Positions 51,871 to 55,933 of a stretch of 55,933 nucleotides of DNA are shown here, piece after piece (position 1 is the first letter of the stretch; each line of letters starts with the position of its first letter). This DNA is from Prevotella sp. (lineage in GTDB: Bacteria > Bacteroidota > Bacteroidia > Bacteroidales > Bacteroidaceae): contig JAFZIL010000067.1 in NCBI GenBank assembly GCA_017554385.1, positions 1 through 55,933 of the forward strand. The letters are read 5' to 3'. The notes beneath the pieces are model-generated. The model made no database searches, was not told the origin of the DNA, and was given only the letters and a program-made list of their open reading frames with translations. The position numbers and the translations under genes were made by a program.

Positions 51871-52731
51871 ATGCAGAACCTTTGGCAGTTCTTCACCCGT
51901 CATTTCCACTGGTTTCTCTTCCTACTACTGGAAGTGGCCAGTGGTGTGATGTTGTTCCAGTACAACAACTACCAAAGCAGCGTCTGGGTGTCGTCGGCCA
52001 ATCTGATGGCTGGAAAAGTCTATGAATTGCAGGCCAACATTGAGCAGTTCTTCTCTCTAACGAGGAACAACGAGGAACTGTCGTTGCGCAATTTCTATTT
52101 AGAGCGCCAGCTCGACCAGCTTCGTCGGCTTTACGCTGAAGAGACTGGCGACACCACGGCAGCCGAGCGAGCCGAACTTCAGGCACTCGCCCAGTACAAG
52201 CTTATCCCGGCGAAGGTCATATCGAGCACACTTGACCGCCCCGACAACATGATTACCATTGACAAAGGCAAAGTCGACGGTGTCAATCCCGACATGGGCG
52301 TAGCCTGTGGCGGAGGTGTGGTAGGAGTGGTCTATCAGGTTAGCGACCACTACGCGGTGGTCATCCCCGTGCTGAACAACAGCTCACGAATCAGCTGTGC
52401 CATTCGCGGACGCGGCTATTTCGGCTACCTCACATGGAAAGGCGGTGATCCTTCAATAGCCTATGTCGAAGACATTCCCCGACATGCAAAGTTCAAACGT
52501 GGGGAGTGGGTCGAGACCAGCGGCTACTCGAGCATCTTCCCTCACGGTATCTCCGTGGGGAAAATCTTGCAAGTCTACAATTCGCGCGACGGACTGAGCT
52601 ATCGGCTCAAGGTCCATCTGTCTACTGACTTTGGCTGTTTGCGCGATGTCTGTGTCATCAGCGACAGCGAGATTGGCGAGCGCCTGCGGCTACAGAACAT
52701 TGCTCGCGACTCGCTCAGCAAAACCCATTGA
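51871..52731 (+). CDS. mreC: Rod-shape-determining protein MreC
   Basis: 286 residues. One membrane helix near the N-terminus (FHWFLFLLLEVASGVMLF) is followed by a coiled coil (LTRNNEELSLRNFYLERQLD) and periplasmic beta domains (VDGVNPDMGVACGGGVVGVV, VETSGYSSIFPHGISVGKIL), as in MreC. It links MreB to the transpeptidase in the elongation complex. The motif FPHGISVGKI is typical. It lies between mreB and mreD; the gap to mreD is a 7-bp repeat. Confidence 0.94.
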   Translation: MQNLWQFFTRHFHWFLFLLLEVASGVMLFQYNNYQSSVWVSSANLMAGKVYELQANIEQFFSLTRNNEELSLRNFYLERQLDQLRRLYAEETGDTTAAERAELQALAQYKLIPAKVISSTLDRPDNMITIDKGKVDGVNPDMGVACGGGVVGVVYQVSDHYAVVIPVLNNSSRISCAIRGRGYFGYLTWKGGDPSIAYVEDIPRHAKFKRGEWVETSGYSSIFPHGISVGKILQVYNSRDGLSYRLKVHLSTDFGCLRDVCVISDSEIGERLRLQNIARDSLSKTH

Positions 52732-52732
52732 C

Positions 52733-52777
52733 CTCCACCATCCACCCTTCACCATCCACCATCCACCCTCCACCACT
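52733..52777 (+). repeat. 7-bp tandem repeat between mreC and mreD
   Basis: Units TCCACCA, TCCACCC, TTCACCA, TCCACCA, TCCACCC, TCCACCA. The tract fills the entire gap between the mreC stop and the mreD start. The CCACCCT unit recurs inside murA (4543-4580). Confidence 0.87.
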
Positions 52778-52780
52778 ATC

Positions 52781-53308
52781 ATGGCCATCGATACTCTCAA
52801 ACGGGCAGCCGTCTTCTTGTTATTATGTCTGGCACAGGCACTAGTGTTCAACAGAATCCAGCTTTTCAACTGCGCCACACCATTGCTCTATGTCTATTTT
52901 GTCATCATGTTTCCCCGCAACTATCCTAAGTGGGCGGTCCTGTTGTGGAGTTTCTCCATGGGACTGGTAGTCGACATGTTTGCCAACACGCCCGGTGTGG
53001 CTTCTGCATCGCTCACGCTTGTGGGGGCTTTACAGCCTTATCTGCTCGTACCCTTCCTTCCCCGAGAACCAGAGGCAAACCACATTTCTTCGGCCCGTAC
53101 GTTAGGATGGGGTAAGTTTCTCATGCTGACGCTTATCTGCGTTCTGCTCCACTGTCTGCTGTTCTTCACACTCGAAGCCTTTACCTTCTTCAACTTGGAG
53201 CACTGGCTTGAGTGCATTGGCGGCAGCACACTGCTCACCACATTACTCATCATGACTTTTGAAAGTTTCAGGGGAAGTGGCAGGTCCATTGCCCAGACAT
53301 CCATCTAA
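52781..53308 (+). CDS. mreD: Rod-shape-determining protein MreD
   Basis: 175 residues from the ATG at 52781; a longer reading overlaps mreC and runs through the repeat, so it was not chosen. Four or five membrane helices are visible (AVFLLLCLAQALVF, PLLYVYFVIMFP, LLWSFSMGLVVDMFANTPGV, FLMLTLICVLLHCLLFF). MreD works with MreC and MreB in cell elongation. The sequence family is variable, but position and topology make the call secure. Confidence 0.88.
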   Translation: MAIDTLKRAAVFLLLCLAQALVFNRIQLFNCATPLLYVYFVIMFPRNYPKWAVLLWSFSMGLVVDMFANTPGVASASLTLVGALQPYLLVPFLPREPEANHISSARTLGWGKFLMLTLICVLLHCLLFFTLEAFTFFNLEHWLECIGGSTLLTTLLIMTFESFRGSGRSIAQTSI

Positions 53309-53315
53309 GTAGCAA

Positions 53316-55169
53316 ATGAAGAAGGACTACGGTCTCGAAATCAGAAAATACGTCATTGGCTGCATGGCCATCCTGATAGTGACGGTCTACATCATCCGTC
53401 TCTTCACCCTGCAGATAACGAGTGAAGACTACAAAAAGAGTGCCGACTCGAACGCCTTCCTGAAGAAGGTCGAGTTTCCGTCGCGTGGTGTCATCACCGA
53501 CCGCAACGGCAAGCTGCTCGTCTACAACCAGCCTGCCTACGACATCATGGTGGTCATCAACGAGGCAAGGGACCATATCGACACCCTTGGTTTGTGCCAA
53601 GCCCTCGACATTACCCGGGAGGAGTTCCTGCAGCGCATGGCCAACATCATGGACCGCTCGAAGAATCCCGGCTACTCGCGATTCACCCAGCAACTTTTCC
53701 TCAGTCAGCTGTCCGACAAGGATTTCAGCATCTTCCAGGAGAAGATGTACCGTTTCCCCGGATTCTATGTTCAGCGGCGCAGCATACGCCAGTACCAATA
53801 TCCCTACGCAGCCCATGTACTGGGCGATGTGGCCGAAGTGTCGCCTGCCGATATTGAGAGCGACGACTACTACCAACCCGGCGACTATATCGGCAAGCTC
53901 GGTGTGGAGCGCTCCTACGAGAAGCAGCTGAGGGGCGAGAAAGGCATACAGATTCTGCTGCGCGATGCCCACGGACGCATTCAGGGCAGCTATCAGAACG
54001 GTGCCCTCGACACGCGACCCGTACCAGGCAAAAAGCTCACGCTCTCACTCGACCTCGAGCTGCAGGCGCTTGGCGAACGGCTCCTTGAAGGCAAGATCGG
54101 ATCTATCGTTGCCATCGAGCCCAAGACCGGCGAAGTGCTCTGCATGGTCAGTTCTCCTTCCTACGATCCGCGACTGATGACTGGCCGACAGCGCTCGAAG
54201 AGCCATCGTGAGCTGAGCCGCGACTCCTGGAAGCCCCTGCTCAACCGCAGTATCATGGGCCAATACCCGCCAGGCTCTACCTTCAAGACCACTCAGGCGC
54301 TCACCTTCCTCAACGAGGGCATCATCACCCCTGCCACGCCCTTTCCCTGCTACCACGGCTTCGTCTACAAAGGACTGCGCGTAGGCTGCCACGGCCACGG
54401 TTCTCCCCTACCCCTCATACCCGCCATCAGCACCTCGTGCAACGGCTACTTCTGCTGGGGACTCTATCACATGATTGGCAACAGGGCGAAATATCCCACC
54501 GTGCAGACAGCCATGAACACCTGGCGCGACTATATGGTCAGCATGGGCTTCGGCTACCGCCTCGGCATCGACCTTCCTGGCGAGAAGCGCGGACTCATCC
54601 CCAACGCCAATCTCTACGACAAAGCCTATCATGGCTCGTGGAACGGGCTCACCATCATCTCCATCGCCATCGGACAGGGCGAGGTCAACGCTACCCCCTT
54701 GCAGATAGCCAACCTCGCTGCCACCATTGCCAACCGAGGCTGGTTCATCACACCCCATGTCGTAAAGAAGATCGAGGGCGAGGAGCTCGATACCCTCTAC
54801 ACCAACCGCCGCAAAACTCTGGTCAAGCCTTCTGCCTACGACTACGTGGTCAGCGGCATGCGCTCAGCTGCCCTCGGAGGTACGTGTCACGCGCTGGCCC
54901 ACTACGACTTCATGGCTTGCGGCAAGACCGGTACTGCCCAGAACCGCGGTCATGACCACTCCGTGTTCATGGGCTTCGCACCGATGGACAACCCGAAGAT
55001 TGCCGTCGCCGTCTATGTGGAGAACGGCGGATGGGGTGCCACCTATGGTGTGCCCATCGGAGGCCTCATCATGGAGCAGTTTATCAATGGCCATCTCTCC
55101 GAGGCATCACAGAAGAAAGCAGAGGAGTTCCAGCACCGCCGCATAGCTTACGGATCAGCCGAAAGGTAA
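53316..55169 (+). CDS. mrdA: Penicillin-binding protein 2 (elongation transpeptidase)
   Basis: 617 residues. There is one N-terminal membrane helix (YVIGCMAILIVTVYII), then the dimerisation or pedestal domain (SRGVITDRNGKLLVYNQPAY, GVERSYEKQLRGEKG). The transpeptidase domain has the three active-site motifs: STFK (321-324), SCN (374-376) and KTGT (537-540). It cross-links side-wall peptidoglycan in the periplasm and is a beta-lactam target. It follows mreD by 7 bp. The usual next gene, rodA, is not found within the remaining window. Confidence 0.95.
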   Translation: MKKDYGLEIRKYVIGCMAILIVTVYIIRLFTLQITSEDYKKSADSNAFLKKVEFPSRGVITDRNGKLLVYNQPAYDIMVVINEARDHIDTLGLCQALDITREEFLQRMANIMDRSKNPGYSRFTQQLFLSQLSDKDFSIFQEKMYRFPGFYVQRRSIRQYQYPYAAHVLGDVAEVSPADIESDDYYQPGDYIGKLGVERSYEKQLRGEKGIQILLRDAHGRIQGSYQNGALDTRPVPGKKLTLSLDLELQALGERLLEGKIGSIVAIEPKTGEVLCMVSSPSYDPRLMTGRQRSKSHRELSRDSWKPLLNRSIMGQYPPGSTFKTTQALTFLNEGIITPATPFPCYHGFVYKGLRVGCHGHGSPLPLIPAISTSCNGYFCWGLYHMIGNRAKYPTVQTAMNTWRDYMVSMGFGYRLGIDLPGEKRGLIPNANLYDKAYHGSWNGLTIISIAIGQGEVNATPLQIANLAATIANRGWFITPHVVKKIEGEELDTLYTNRRKTLVKPSAYDYVVSGMRSAALGGTCHALAHYDFMACGKTGTAQNRGHDHSVFMGFAPMDNPKIAVAVYVENGGWGATYGVPIGGLIMEQFINGHLSEASQKKAEEFQHRRIAYGSAER

Positions 55170-55219
55170 CGGGTCACCGAAATAGCCCTTATTGAAAAGG
55201 CATCAATATCTGGTGCCAC

Positions 55220-55309
55220 ACCAAAACAAGTTGTTTTGGTTTTCAAAGAAGCATCCATCGCATCTCAATAAAGCCTGTTTCACAGACCAAAACAACTTGT
55301 TTTGGTCTG
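55220..55309. repeat. Two near-identical palindromes downstream of mrdA
   Basis: A 21-bp palindrome at 55220-55240 (arms ACCAAAACAA and TTGTTTTGGT) and a 27-bp one at 55283-55309 whose core is the same sequence in the opposite sense. Centres are about 66 bp apart. They could form hairpins in RNA or serve as a paired dyad binding site. The wider gap 55170-55786 holds these, the MITE below and a promoter element; I see no gene in it. Confidence 0.75.
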
Positions 55310-55383
55310 TTGGTAATAGTCTTTACTTCAATAATCGTGCGCGGAATAAGGAAAAAAAGTCGTTTCTTTGCACCATAAATAAT

Positions 55384-55596
55384 TGAGTCCACTTTAAAAA
55401 GTCAGGACATGAGAAAAAAAGGGGGAATAATCAATGCGCAGCCCCTCCCCTCCCTTGTAGGGGAGGGGTTGGGGTGGGGTGAGTATCTTATTCGCTATCA
55501 GGATATTACAGACCCCACCCCTGCCCCTCCCCTTGATGGGAGGGGAGTGGCTGCGCCATCGTGCGCGACAAGTCCTGACTATATAAAGTGGACTCA
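55384..55596. mobile_element. Fold-back MITE with 28-bp terminal inverted repeats
   Basis: Ends TGAGTCCACTTTAAAAAGTC and, on the other strand, TGAGTCCACTTTATATAGTC, each continuing with AGGAC-A/T-TG. Inside, GCGCAGCCCCTCCCCTCCC faces GGGAGGGGAGTGGCTGCGC, so nearly the whole 213 bp can fold back on itself. There is no transposase reading frame. The G-run core resembles repeats common in Bacteroidota genomes. Confidence 0.8.
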
Positions 55597-55642
55597 GTTA
55601 CTTAATATCTTCCCCAAATGCGGTTTTTTGAATTATTTTTTG

Positions 55643-55650
55643 TACCTTTG
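55643..55650 (+). promoter_or_regulatory. Putative -7 element of the last gene
   Basis: TACCTTTG fits TAnnTTTG. It is followed directly by a tight hairpin GCAGCC-GAAA-GGCTGC (55651-55666), which would be the 5' end of the transcript, and a structured GC-rich leader of about 130 nt. Confidence 0.5.
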
Positions 55651-55786
55651 CAGCCGAAAGGCTGCGAAAGGCTACGGGTAGGCGACCAGCGGTCGGGAAT
55701 GACTGCTCCCGCTCGGCTTTGCCGCTTGGCTTGTCCAAGAACCGCAGTTTTGGCCCCCGAAATTTCACATTTAATACGTATTTATT

Positions 55787-55933
55787 ATGGCAAGACCGAT
55801 TAAAGAAACACCCGTACTGAAAGGTAAAGACGTGGAGCGCTTCAAGTATAACCTTGAGCACCCTACGCCAGTGTCAGCCGAAGAAGTCACCAAGGCAAGG
55901 GAAACGTATGAGAAGTTTAAGCGCATAACCACC
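55787..55933 (+). CDS. Small conserved protein, N-terminal part (partial)
   Basis: The 49 visible residues begin MARPIKETPVLKGKDVERFK and continue YNLEHPTPVSAEEVTKARET before the window ends. I recall short Bacteroidota proteins with the MARPIKETP...L.GKDA.RF start. Some lie before toxin-like or acetyltransferase genes, which would make them antitoxin-like, but I am not certain of this. No membrane or signal sequence is present. The long structured leader upstream is unusual for so short a gene. Confidence 0.6.
   Translation, partial: MARPIKETPVLKGKDVERFKYNLEHPTPVSAEEVTKARETYEKFKRITT

Noticed and set aside
55651-55740. Structured GC-rich leader considered as a tRNA or small RNA
   Set aside because: There is a clear hairpin, but no cloverleaf, T-loop or anticodon pattern. 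It is better treated as a 5' leader.

Overview
The window looks like a chromosomal segment of a Bacteroidota bacterium, most likely Prevotella or a close relative. The reasons are a SusC/SusD pair, a 2-oxoglutarate:ferredoxin oxidoreductase subunit, the murA-rimM-dxr-rseP order, an mreBCD-mrdA cluster, DUF4290 and DUF4302 proteins, the Bacteroidota promoter form (TTTG, 19 bp, TAnnTTTG), and secreted proteins that share a tail of the form 'YxLxGQRV...KGLYIVxGKKxVVK'. The assignment rests on recognised protein families and not on any database search.

Layout. 1-6458 (minus strand): start of korA, then an envelope and housekeeping operon read tsaB, DUF4290, murA, rimM, dxr, rseP, closed by a strong terminator. 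6590-8020: an RluA-type pseudouridine synthase. 8055-17104: a cobalamin riboswitch followed by a BtuG-like lipoprotein, a second surface protein and a 2138-residue beta-helix/DUF4465 protein, closed by a terminator; this is probably a B12-capture operon. 17355-29771: a nutrient-uptake operon with two secreted proteins, SusC, SusD, a zinc metallohydrolase lipoprotein, a DUF4302 lipoprotein and a further secreted protein. 29922-39810: mosaic secreted proteins with two tiny MKKTYI proteins and, between them, an A+T-rich ATPase/DUF4276 pair that resembles a defence module. 40495-46441: nucleoside kinase, a carboxypeptidase-regulatory-domain protein, a Na/Pi cotransporter and an esterase. 46424-49945: a zinc-ribbon or RING-like protein, LpxH and a DUF59 protein. 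50210-55169: a stand-alone IMP cyclohydrolase followed by mreB, mreC, mreD and mrdA (PBP2). The window ends with a fold-back MITE and the start of a small conserved gene.

The most unusual feature is not a gene. More than a dozen gene junctions inside operons are filled by short tandem repeats with periods of 7, 8, 9 or 10 bp. They usually begin in the stop codon of one gene and end at the start codon of the next. The unit sequence differs from place to place, but some families recur in both orientations. The same kind of tract occurs inside coding sequence: in murA, in a SusD C-terminus, and in the signal peptides of two lipoproteins. In one of those lipoproteins (DUF4302) the 7-bp repeat number leaves the natural signal peptide out of frame; one more unit would restore it, so it is a candidate phase-variable switch. 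Other repeat structures are an 11/22-bp phased palindrome array (40021-40349), three copies of a roughly 110-140 bp dispersed element, palindromes with a constant TTCTG loop inside the giant gene, and two MITE-like fold-backs.
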